The notes below the pieces were generated by a model. The model was not told the DNA's origin and ran no database searches. It saw only the letters and a list, made by a program, of their open reading frames with translations. The translations under genes were made by a program, and so were the position numbers. From the NCBI GenBank assembly GCA_002423325.1, contig DIVQ01000234.1:3767-27896 (forward strand): DNA of 24,130 nucleotides. The letters are read 5' to 3'. Each line of letters begins with the position of its first letter. Positions within the stretch are counted from its first letter, which is position 1. Source of the DNA: Anaerolineales bacterium UBA6128. Its GTDB lineage: Bacteria; Chloroflexota; Anaerolineae; UBA1429. Below are positions 14,463 to 21,640 of the stretch, piece after piece.

Positions 14463-15836
14463 CTAGCGGATGTCCAGACGATAGCTGCTCGGCACCACCT
14501 CAACCCAGGTGTGCCCCGGCTTGAGCGGGATGTGGTTGCCGTTGGCATCGATAAACTGGAACAGCATGGTCGATTCGGAGCGCCACCAGTAGCCCTCGAT
14601 CACGCGACCGTCACGGATGATCTGTGCGCGCTCGCCCCCGCGCAGGGCAATCCCGATCGCCGTCGCGCCGCGACTGTCCTCCACGATATCGCTCTCCCAG
14701 TGCTTGGCGTACAGCACGACCACGTTCTCGCACCCCACCTGCTGACCCGTGCTCAGGTCGGTGTACGCCGCGCCCTGCACCCAGCGGCGGTAGACGCCCG
14801 CCCCCGCATCCCACGTCCAGCGCACCACGCTGGTGGGCGGATAGGGGATATCCACGCGGGTCGCGTCAGCCCCGGCCGGAGCCTCGGCGCTAAACGTCCA
14901 GCCGCGAATCGCGCTGGCGTGTTCCCAACCGCGATCCTGAACGCGCTGGCGCGCCGCCGGCACGCTGGTGTACAGGTTGTGCGGGGACGGGCGATCGGTC
15001 CCCCGGAAAAAGATGTCGCCGTCGCGTGTCTCGTCGATCAGGTTATAGTTGCCCTGAGCCAGCAGTTCGCTAACACCGATGCTGGCCCCCGAGTAGACCA
15101 GCACGCCATCAAACGCCGGCAGTAGCTCCAGCAGGAACGGCCGCGCGCTGCGGATCGGCCCCACCTTGTCGGGCTCGGCCTGCAGGTACACCCCCGTCAG
15201 GCGGGTGATCCACCAGGCGTCCATGATCTCTTCGAACACGACCTCGGCCTGCGAGATGCCCGAGTGCGGCCGAGCCGCGCGGTCGTTGCCAAAACGCACC
15301 AACAGAGCGCGCCGCAGCACCGTGCCGGGATCGCTGACTGGCAGCCCCGTGAGCGGGTTGATGCTGCCGTCATAGCTGGGCGGCGCGCTCGCGGGCGACA
15401 CTCCGGCGAACTCTGGCTCGTAGGTCAACGGTGAGCCCTTGGGGCGCACAGCCACCTGGCCGGAGGACGCGCTGGAAGTTGGCTCGACCACCACCGTCGC
15501 CGTGGGCAAGAGCGTCTCGGTGGGCGGGGGAGGGGTTGGCTCCGGCGTCGCGCTGGGCACCATAGTGGCGGTTGCCGTGACCGTGGGCGGCAAAGGAGTA
15601 GGCTCCTCCAACGTGGCGCTCGGGACCACGGTGGCGGTCGCCGTGTGCGTAGGCGGGAGCGCAGTAGGCTCCTCCGGCGTGGCTGTGGGCAACGCGGTAG
15701 GGCTCGGCGCCACGGTAGGCGAGAGGGGAGTACGCTCCTCCGGCGTGGCCGTCCGGCTACAGCCACCCCCGCTCACGGCCAGTGTCACGATCACGGCCAG
15801 ACTCACCAGCCCGGTTACGCCGCTGCGATGCGCCAC
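14463..15836 (-). CDS. DUF3048-family lipoprotein (YerB-like) with Pro/Thr repeat stalk
   Basis: 457 aa. The GTG at 15836 is chosen as start: a perfect AGGAGG lies 6 nt upstream, it gives a compact lipoprotein signal (MAHRSG, hydrophobic 7-21, then SGGGC with Cys26 as the lipidated residue), and a promoter lies just upstream. The frame stays open to 16031, but that extension would begin before the promoter. After Cys26 come about 90 residues of Pro/Thr-rich 22-residue repeats, a likely extracellular stalk. The DUF3048 domain then runs from about 150 to the end, with SINPLTGLPV, the ARPHSGISQAEVVFE block, and the family hallmark VGPIRSARPF. The family's function is unknown; members are membrane-anchored and extracytoplasmic. 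The LysM gene lies directly upstream on the same strand but each has its own promoter. Confidence 0.9.
   Translation of the reverse strand: MAHRSGVTGLVSLAVIVTLAVSGGGCSRTATPEERTPLSPTVAPSPTALPTATPEEPTALPPTHTATATVVPSATLEEPTPLPPTVTATATMVPSATPEPTPPPPTETLLPTATVVVEPTSSASSGQVAVRPKGSPLTYEPEFAGVSPASAPPSYDGSINPLTGLPVSDPGTVLRRALLVRFGNDRAARPHSGISQAEVVFEEIMDAWWITRLTGVYLQAEPDKVGPIRSARPFLLELLPAFDGVLVYSGASIGVSELLAQGNYNLIDETRDGDIFFRGTDRPSPHNLYTSVPAARQRVQDRGWEHASAIRGWTFSAEAPAGADATRVDIPYPPTSVVRWTWDAGAGVYRRWVQGAAYTDLSTGQQVGCENVVVLYAKHWESDIVEDSRGATAIGIALRGGERAQIIRDGRVIEGYWWRSESTMLFQFIDANGNHIPLKPGHTWVEVVPSSYRLDIR
15490..15749 (-). repeat. 66-bp tandem repeats coding a Pro/Thr stalk
   Basis: Three in-frame 22-residue units (15552-15749) start with ATPEERTP, ATPEEPTA and ATLEEPTP, followed by a degenerate fourth unit beginning ATPEPTPP and ending near 15490. 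Units two and three share PPT.TATAT.VPS. Repeats of this sort change copy number by slippage and recombination, so the stalk length may vary between strains. Confidence 0.75.
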
Positions 15837-15925
15837 GTCACGCCTCCTGTGCCATCCAATGCGAACGGTCGAGACCTGCGCCAGCAGGGCCGCCATAGAA
15901 CGGCGACGCCGGTCGGCGCGCCCCG

Positions 15926-15969
15926 AGTATAGCGTCCCGAGACGGACCGTCAACACCGCCGACGGTCCG
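15926..15969 (-). promoter_or_regulatory. Promoter of the DUF3048 gene with an inverted repeat over the -35
   Basis: On the minus strand, TTGACG (15953-15948), a 16-nt spacer, and TATACT (15931-15926). A perfect 9-bp inverted repeat (CGGACCGTC 15943-15951, GACGGTCCG 15961-15969, 9-nt centre) covers the -35 box. GTCC/GGAC recurs inside the spacer (15945-15932). This has the layout of a repressor or activator site. The leader would be about 83 nt. The remaining gap up to 16074 shows nothing more. Confidence 0.6.
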
Positions 15970-16074
15970 CTAGAGAATCGGCCTCCGCAGTACTGTGGCC
16001 CAACGAACGCAAACGGGCCGAGTGCGATCACTCGACCTGTTCAACACAGACAGCCGCGTTCCAAGACACAAACG

Positions 16075-17574
16075 CTAGAAGCCCTCTTCCTCGGGGATGA
16101 CCAGTTTCTGCCCGATCGAGATCAGGCTGGGATCGTCAATGTTGTTCACCTCGACCAGGCGCTCGATGGTCGTGCCCAGTTCATCCGCGATGCTCTCCAT
16201 GGTATCGCCCTTCTTGACCGTGTACATCGGCAGCACGGGCGTGGGCGCCGGCGTAGAGGTCGGCAAGGGCGTCGCGGTGGGCACGGGGGTGGGCGGGTTC
16301 TGCACCACGCTTACCGCGCGTGTGCTCACCGCCGCCAGCAGCCCGGTCTGCGCACCTGCAAGCCCGGCGCAGGTCTCGTAGGCCTGTTTGGCCGCCGGGA
16401 TGTCTGCGATCAGCTCGTAAGCGCGCCCCAGCAGCGCATAGGGCACCGCCCACTTGGGCTGCAGGGCGACGGCCTGGTTGTAGGCCACCAGTGCCTTCTC
16501 GATGTTGCGCTCGGCCGCGTGCGTGGCACCGATACCACAGTAGGCCGCGGCGTTGTAGGCGTCCACCTTGAGCGCCTCCTGGTAGGCCCGCGTAGCGGCG
16601 CGCCATTCGCGCAGCGCCAGCTTGGCGTTGCCCTGTCCGATCCAGCCGGCGGCGTCGGGGCCCAACTGCTGCACGGCCTCATACTCGGCGATGGCCAGGT
16701 CGGGGCGCTTGGCCATCAGCAGCGCCGTGCCGCGATAGTTGTGTACCGAGCTCAGCGCCGCAGCGGGCAGACCCTTGACCTGCTGCGCGACCTGGAACTG
16801 CGCGGCTGCCAGCACGGGCTGGCCGATCGCCTGCGCCACCATACCGGCGGCCACCGGCACCACGGCCCGCGAAAGCACCGGCACCTCTTTGCCCACCTCG
16901 GTAAATGTGCGCGACACGCTGAAGGTGCCCTGGGTCGACATCAGCAGCATCAGATCCAGCGGCTCAAGGTCGACGGCCGTCTGGATAGCCCCCAGCGAGG
17001 TGACGTGATAGGTCGCCACGCCCTCGGCGTTGCGCGTCTGCCAGATGATCACGTGCGCGCCCAGTTGCCGACACTGGCGCTCGGCCTGATCGGCGTCCGA
17101 AGCCGGCGTGATGCGACGCACGCTCACAGCGGTGTCCAGGTCCACCCGTCGCAGCGCCTCGACCACCGACGCCACCAGATCGCGCGCCTCTGCCAGATCG
17201 GTCTCGGCATAGCCCCCCGCCGCCACCAGCACGCCGACCTTGCCCACTTCCATCGGCGAGAGGTCAACCTCGGCCAGGCTGCGCTGCATGTCGCGCGTCC
17301 AGCGCTGCGCGGCATAGCCGATCGACGCCAGGTTGGCCAGTACGGCGATGGTCGCCACCAGTCGCCACAGGCCCTTGTTGCGCAACGCCACCCACATGCC
17401 GGCTGCCGCGCTGAGACTCAGCGCCACATAGGTCATCACCAACCGCGCATAGTCGGCATTCAGCAGCGATGTGCCACGCACAACCATGCCCAGCAGGTGC
17501 AAGAGTGGCCCCACGAGGGCAGTCACGAGCAGGAGGACATCCAGGATGCGGTTCTTGGCTGGCAAGGGCGTCAC
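16075..17574 (-). CDS. Membrane-anchored TPR protein with C-terminal LysM domain
   Basis: 499 aa. Three N-terminal hydrophobic segments (about 10-33, 44-64, 70-88) anchor it in the membrane. Residues 110-215 form an alpha/beta region (VGVLVAAGGYAE..., then QLGAHVIIWQTR at 170-181) of a TolB/FlgO-like flavour, uncertain. TPR-like helices run from about 275 to 402, with the typical A..Y..A..L.P spacing. A PTPVPTATPLPTSTP linker (about 428-447) leads to a LysM domain at 450-494 (YTVKKGDTMESIA...). LysM binds peptidoglycan or chitin-type glycans, so the C-terminus should face the wall. The start is a GTG at 17574 with no strong ribosome binding site, supported by the excellent promoter 52 bp upstream. 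It precedes the DUF3048 gene. Function unknown; a scaffold role at the envelope is inference. Confidence 0.85.
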   Translation of the reverse strand: MTPLPAKNRILDVLLLVTALVGPLLHLLGMVVRGTSLLNADYARLVMTYVALSLSAAAGMWVALRNKGLWRLVATIAVLANLASIGYAAQRWTRDMQRSLAEVDLSPMEVGKVGVLVAAGGYAETDLAEARDLVASVVEALRRVDLDTAVSVRRITPASDADQAERQCRQLGAHVIIWQTRNAEGVATYHVTSLGAIQTAVDLEPLDLMLLMSTQGTFSVSRTFTEVGKEVPVLSRAVVPVAAGMVAQAIGQPVLAAAQFQVAQQVKGLPAAALSSVHNYRGTALLMAKRPDLAIAEYEAVQQLGPDAAGWIGQGNAKLALREWRAATRAYQEALKVDAYNAAAYCGIGATHAAERNIEKALVAYNQAVALQPKWAVPYALLGRAYELIADIPAAKQAYETCAGLAGAQTGLLAAVSTRAVSVVQNPPTPVPTATPLPTSTPAPTPVLPMYTVKKGDTMESIADELGTTIERLVEVNNIDDPSLISIGQKLVIPEEEGF

Positions 17575-17625
17575 CTCATACGAGAAAGCACCGCCACGTC
17601 GCGGTCCACGCTGTTGGCTATCCGC

Positions 17626-17655
17626 ATTATAGACGCAACCGCTGGGGGCTGTCCA
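17626..17655 (-). promoter_or_regulatory. Promoter of the TPR-LysM gene
   Basis: On the minus strand, TGGACA (17655-17650), an 18-nt spacer, and a perfect TATAAT (17631-17626). Start would be near 17619, with a ~45-nt leader. A short stem (GCGTC 17662-17666, AGCA, GACGC 17671-17675) lies just upstream and could weakly end the fucosidase transcript. Confidence 0.75.
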
Positions 17656-17726
17656 GTTGCTGCGTCAGCAGACGCAACGCATGCTCGCGCTCGGCGACCG
17701 CGGTGGGGTGCGCCACTGGGCGATCC

Positions 17727-20009
17727 TCAGTCGCGACGCACGACCACGTAGCGCTCGCCCGCCTCGACGTCGAACGCCAAGCGCGGCCCCTCGGCGCGCG
17801 TCGCCACAGCCCGCCCGCAGGCGTCCACGACCTCGTAACGCGCCGCCCCCTGCCGGATGACGCACGCCCCCGTCAGGTCGGCGTGCACCGTGGCCTGCTC
17901 CAGCGCCCCCGCGCGCCACTCCATATCCACCGTCAGCCCGCCGCGCGCACGCAAACCGGTCACGCGGCCATCGGGCCAGGCGCTGGGCAGGGCCGGCAAC
18001 AGCCGCAGTTCACCGCCCTGGCTCTGCAGCAGCATCTCGAGCACAGCCGCCGCGCCGCCCAGGTTCCCGTCGATCTGAAAAATGCGCGGCGGGTGCAGGT
18101 CCAGCAACGTGATGGTGGCAAAGTCCGCGATCAGGTGGCACAGGTGATCCCAGGCCTCGTCGGCGCGCCCCAGCCGCGCAAAGACGCAGGCTGTCCAGGC
18201 GCGGCTCCAGCCGGTGTGCCCGCCGCCGGCGGCCAGCCGCCGCTCGATGGACACCTCGGCCGCACGCCACAACTCGGGCGTGCCCTCGCGATCCAGCAGG
18301 TCGCCAGGGTACAGCCCCACCAGGTGCGAGATATGACGGTGCGAGGGCTCAACCTCTTCAAAGTCCTCGTTCCATTCCTGCAGTTGCCCGTGACGCCCGA
18401 TCTTGAGCGCCGGCAGACGCCGCGCCAGGTCTTGCCACTTGTCTCGCAGGTCAGCATCGACGCCCAGCGCCTCCGCCGCGCTGCTGGCGTAACGCAGGGC
18501 CTCGTGCGCAAAGGTCACGTCCATCGTGGTCGACACGCCGATGCTGACGGGCAGGCTCCCCCCGCCCACAAAGCGGTTCTCGGGCGACTGCGACGGCACA
18601 ATCTGCAGCGTGCCGCTGGCGTCCTCCACCAGATAGTCCTCGTAGAACGCCGCGACCTCTTTGAAGAAGGGGTAGGCGCGCTCGCGCAGAAAGGCCAGGT
18701 CACGGCCGTACTCCCAGCGCCACCACAAGTGCTGCGCCAGCCAGGGGGCCGCGCCAATCCAGGCCGCCCAGCCGTAAGATTCGGGCGTGGCGCGCCCCCA
18801 GGCATCCGTCTGGATTGGGAACCAGACGCCGCGGCAACCATACAGGTCGCGTGCGGCCTTGCGCGCGTGGTGCATAAAGCGTTCGATGTGCTGGAACAAC
18901 GCCTCCGTCGTGAACGCCAGGTTGCCCGCCTCGGCCGGCCAAAAGTTCATCTGCAGGTTGACGTCGTGGTGATAGTCGCACTCCCACGGCGGACGGATCT
19001 CTTCGTTCCACTTGCCCTGCAGGTTGGGCGGCAACTGCCCGCGCGCGCTGCTGGCGACCAGCAGATAGCGCCCGTATTGAAAGTAGAGCGCCGGCAGCGT
19101 CGGATCGTCAGAGCCCTCGCGCACCCGCTGGACGCGTTCGTCCGTCGGCAGGTCCGGCTCGGGCAGGTCGATCTCCAGCGACAACGTGCCATAGAGCCGC
19201 TGGTAGGCGGCTGTGTGGGTGGCGCGCAACGCCTCCCAGGTGAGCGCCGACTCTTCGGGAACGCGGCTTTCGGTGATGGGCGCAATGCCAGTGGCCGACG
19301 TGCCGATGTTGATCGCGATCAGCGCCTCGCGCGCATCGGCCATGCACAACCGCTCGTCCCTGGCCTGCAGCGCGCCGTCGCAGGCCAACACACGCGCCTC
19401 GACGCGAAACCCGATGCCGCCCTGAAAGTGGCCGTCCAGCGCCAGGACGGCATCGCCGGCAGCGCGCGTCAAAAAGCACTCTGGATCCGCAGTGCGATCC
19501 AGCCAGAGGTCGGCGGCAAAGGGCGCATCGGCCGCCAGCCGCACGAACAGCAGATCGCGTTCGATGTCAGCCAGGTACTCGCGCCGATAGTGCACGCCGT
19601 CGGCCTCGTACGTGACAGTGACGATGCCGGTCTCGAGATCCAGCTCGCGACGGTACTCGTGCGCCTCGCCCTGCTGCATGCGGATCCACAAATCCCCCGC
19701 GGGCTGGTAGGGGTCCACGCGATTGCGGTGCTCACGGCTCTTGACGCCGCCGGCGCCGGCAAAGGCGTCGTTGGCCGCGATGGCGCCCTCCTCCCACTTG
19801 CCCGCCAACAACAGGTCACGCACCGGCGCCAACAAGTGGTTGACCACGTCGGGCTCGCGGTTGCGGTTGACGCCGCGCCACAGCCACTCGTGGTTGAGCG
19901 CCACGCGCTCCTGGCCGGGGTCGCCCAGGATCATCGCCGCCAGCCGCCCCGTGCCGATGGGCAAGCCCGAGATGTACTCGGTCGATGGACTCGTATACCA
20001 GAGTTTCAT
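17727..20009 (-). CDS. Glycoside hydrolase family 95 alpha-L-fucosidase-type enzyme
   Basis: 760 aa, full family length. GH95 enzymes are inverting alpha-L-fucosidases, mainly on alpha-1,2 linkages; some members act on L-galactose. The N-terminal beta domain opens with the typical LPIGTGRLAAMI (16-27). The (alpha/alpha)6 core carries LPPNLQGKWNE (326-336), DVNLQMNFWPAE (349-360), GQLQEW (541-546), HRHISHLVGLYPG (557-569), TGWSRAW (599-605) and FQIDGNLGG (644-652). By family analogy the general acid is Glu545 and the base Asp647. In the pair of asparagines that help the base (N-x-N), the first appears to be Asp349 and the second Asn351. No signal peptide is seen, so it should act inside the cell on imported oligosaccharides. 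ATG at 20009 has AGGAG upstream. It starts 4 nt after the GNAT gene. Confidence 0.93.
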   Translation of the reverse strand: MKLWYTSPSTEYISGLPIGTGRLAAMILGDPGQERVALNHEWLWRGVNRNREPDVVNHLLAPVRDLLLAGKWEEGAIAANDAFAGAGGVKSREHRNRVDPYQPAGDLWIRMQQGEAHEYRRELDLETGIVTVTYEADGVHYRREYLADIERDLLFVRLAADAPFAADLWLDRTADPECFLTRAAGDAVLALDGHFQGGIGFRVEARVLACDGALQARDERLCMADAREALIAINIGTSATGIAPITESRVPEESALTWEALRATHTAAYQRLYGTLSLEIDLPEPDLPTDERVQRVREGSDDPTLPALYFQYGRYLLVASSARGQLPPNLQGKWNEEIRPPWECDYHHDVNLQMNFWPAEAGNLAFTTEALFQHIERFMHHARKAARDLYGCRGVWFPIQTDAWGRATPESYGWAAWIGAAPWLAQHLWWRWEYGRDLAFLRERAYPFFKEVAAFYEDYLVEDASGTLQIVPSQSPENRFVGGGSLPVSIGVSTTMDVTFAHEALRYASSAAEALGVDADLRDKWQDLARRLPALKIGRHGQLQEWNEDFEEVEPSHRHISHLVGLYPGDLLDREGTPELWRAAEVSIERRLAAGGGHTGWSRAWTACVFARLGRADEAWDHLCHLIADFATITLLDLHPPRIFQIDGNLGGAAAVLEMLLQSQGGELRLLPALPSAWPDGRVTGLRARGGLTVDMEWRAGALEQATVHADLTGACVIRQGAARYEVVDACGRAVATRAEGPRLAFDVEAGERYVVVRRD

Positions 20010-20013
20010 GCGC

Positions 20014-20517
20014 TTACTCCTCTTGGCCCGCTTCGGGCGCCGGTGGCTCGAGGCGCCCCACCAGCACCGTCTGCAGCGGCCTCATGCCGTGGCGCTGGTA
20101 GAAACCCAGCGCTGCCTGGTTGTTGACCGACGTGTACAGTGTGACGTATTCGACGCCTCGCGCGCGCATCCATGCGTGCACGGCCGCCAGCAATCGGCTG
20201 GCGATGCCCTGGCGTCGGTATTCGGGCCGCACCATCAGCCCGGCGATGCTGCCCACGCGCTTGATGACGTACATGCTGGCCTGCTCGCGGATGAACGCCG
20301 CCATATAGCCCACGATGGCAGCGCCATCCAGGGCCACGTAGGTGGCGCCATCGTCCGTGTTCAGCGTGCCCGCAAAGAACGCCGTGATGTCCTCGTCGCG
20401 CAGCGTATCGATCGCGAAAAAGGGGTCATGCCTGGCGTACTCGGCAAACAACGCTCGCGACAGCGGCAACAGGTCGCGCAAATCGTCGTCCGGGCGCAGT
20501 TGCCGGATCTCGATCAT
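20014..20517 (-). CDS. GNAT-family N-acetyltransferase
   Basis: 167 aa. A GNAT fold transfers an acyl group, usually acetyl from acetyl-CoA, to an amine. Motif A is clear: GLMVRPEYRRQGIASRLL (93-110), with the pyrophosphate-binding RRQGIA. The C-terminal NNQAALGFYQRHGM (132-145) is the usual motif B that closes the CoA pocket. The start is the ATG at 20517, which overlaps the stop of the preceding gene as ATGA, so translation is coupled; an upstream ATG is possible but unneeded. The fucosidase begins 4 nt after its stop. The acceptor is unknown: an amino sugar or a small metabolite would suit the operon, but nothing in the sequence fixes it. Confidence 0.9.
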   Translation of the reverse strand: MIEIRQLRPDDDLRDLLPLSRALFAEYARHDPFFAIDTLRDEDITAFFAGTLNTDDGATYVALDGAAIVGYMAAFIREQASMYVIKRVGSIAGLMVRPEYRRQGIASRLLAAVHAWMRARGVEYVTLYTSVNNQAALGFYQRHGMRPLQTVLVGRLEPPAPEAGQEE

Positions 20518-21431
20518 GGTGTCTCCAGGGTGTCTGCCAACGTCGCCAACTGCCCAACGCACTCCGACTCGAGCGCCGCGGCCCGCTCAAGCAAAGCTAT
20601 CTTGGGGGCGGCTTCCATCTCTTTGACGCTGGCCTGTCCGAGGGCCTCGGCGACCGTCCGATAGTCTTGTGCCAAAGCCACGGCGTCGCGGCGCACTATC
20701 GGGAAGCGGACGCCCACCTCTTCCAGCCAGGTGGCGGCCATGGCCCGACACTCGGACCAGACGACGCCGTTCCACCAGTTGCCGTGGCTGGCGCCATAGC
20801 CGTTGCGCACCGCGCCGATATAGTGGTCCCACGCCCCGGCCCCGACTGCGTAGCCCTCCTCGGTGTGACGCGCGGAATTGCGGTACAGGTCGACGGCGTA
20901 GCGCAAGCTATCCACCGCCGCCTGACGCTCAACGGCCGGGTCGACGCGGCGCAGCGTGAGATAGTTCACGTGCACCTCACCGCCCAGTTCCGACCAGGTG
21001 CCGTACGTGAGGTGTGCCGGCATGGCGTGCGGCGCCGGCCAGATAGGTGCGGTGATGAACCCGCTGTCGTCATAGCCGCAGATCAACTGATACTCCATGT
21101 TCACCAGCGCACAGGGGCTGCCGGCGTCCAGTGCCGCGACCAACTGCGCCTCGACCCGTCGACGCTCATCCGGCGCGCTGCCCGTGTCGAAATAGCCCAG
21201 GTCAGTGATCACGACGCCGAGATTGCGCGCCAGGGCGTTAAAGCCAGCGCGGTTCCAGCAATAGGGGCCGCTGGGGCACAGCTCGGTGTGGATGTTCATC
21301 ACAAAGGCGTGGCCTGAGGCGCCGTACGCCCAGGCATCGCTCACCGGGCTGCCATAGTGGCGCAGCGCACCGATCAGGACGCCCATCAGGGTGGCGTTGT
21401 ACGCAGGCTGGTGCAGATTCTGCAGGATCAT
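20514..21431 (-). CDS. Unrecognised 305-aa protein, possibly BtrH/cysteine-peptidase-like fold
   Basis: 305 aa, soluble. I cannot name the family with confidence. The N-terminal 60 residues hold an A-helix-like stretch (LMGVLIGALRHYG, 15-27), then GASGHAFVMNIH (37-48) and CPSGPYCW (52-59). This is loosely reminiscent of the BtrH N-terminal or C39-like papain fold, where a Cys begins the helix; here that place seems to be Asn12, so ordinary peptidase chemistry is doubtful. The middle has CALVNMEYQLICGYDDSGF (112-130), similar to the dyad region of such proteins. The C-terminal ~100 residues are helical. The ATG at 21431 is preceded by a perfect GGAGGT. It leads the operon with the GNAT and GH95 genes, overlapping the GNAT start by 4 nt, so a linked function is likely. 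Confidence 0.7.
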   Translation of the reverse strand: MILQNLHQPAYNATLMGVLIGALRHYGSPVSDAWAYGASGHAFVMNIHTELCPSGPYCWNRAGFNALARNLGVVITDLGYFDTGSAPDERRRVEAQLVAALDAGSPCALVNMEYQLICGYDDSGFITAPIWPAPHAMPAHLTYGTWSELGGEVHVNYLTLRRVDPAVERQAAVDSLRYAVDLYRNSARHTEEGYAVGAGAWDHYIGAVRNGYGASHGNWWNGVVWSECRAMAATWLEEVGVRFPIVRRDAVALAQDYRTVAEALGQASVKEMEAAPKIALLERAAALESECVGQLATLADTLETP

Positions 21432-21454
21432 CGTAGACCTCCATACGACGGAAT

Positions 21455-21522
21455 GTCATGCCCGCGCAGGCGGGGATCCAGGTAGCCCGCAAAGTCTGGA
21501 CCCCCGCCTGCGCGGGGGTGAC
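21455..21522. repeat. Dispersed-repeat-like palindromic element
   Basis: Arms 21455-21480 and 21497-21522 are inverted copies of each other at 23 of 26 positions, around a 16-nt loop. The outer part reads GTCATGCCCGCGCAGG on the left, and each arm has its own small palindrome (CCCGC-GCAG-GCGGG). An 11-nt piece, GTCATGCCCGC, recurs at 21539-21549. Elements of this look (GTCAT-CCCGCG..GCGGG-ATCCA) are scattered widely through many bacterial genomes as small intergenic repeats. No transposase is present. It lies just upstream of the 305-aa protein gene. Confidence 0.7.
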
Positions 21523-21549
21523 GGACTGACCGAGACCGGTCATGCCCGC

Positions 21550-21571
21550 CCGGCCGAGTACCGTCGGCCGG
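21550..21571 (-). terminator. GC-rich hairpin downstream of the mutarotase-like gene
   Basis: CCGGCCGA (21550-21557) pairs perfectly with TCGGCCGG (21564-21571) around a 6-nt loop. It lies about 70 bp after the stop of the minus-strand mutarotase-like gene. No U-run follows on the minus strand (TTTTTG precedes it instead), so termination there is uncertain; on the plus strand no gene needs it. Confidence 0.35.
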
Positions 21572-21640
21572 CAATCAAAAACATGTCGCAGTGATAGCCG
21601 CGCCCGACGCCGCTCCAGAGCCGGCTTTTCGGCTTTGCCT

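Noticed and set aside
15552..15749. CRISPR-like array
   Set aside because: The units are contiguous, in frame and coding for a Pro/Thr linker; there are no spacers.
15837..16031. Longer N-terminus for the DUF3048 protein
   Set aside because: It would start upstream of the promoter at 15926-15953, lacks a ribosome binding site and would bury the lipoprotein signal.
15439..17751. 770-codon open frame on the plus strand
   Set aside because: Antisense to the LysM and DUF3048 genes, repeat-like composition, no domains.
17469..20126. 885-codon open frame on the plus strand
   Set aside because: It lies antisense to the GH95 gene, whose motifs are clear; long antisense frames are common in GC-rich coding DNA, and this one has no recognisable domain.
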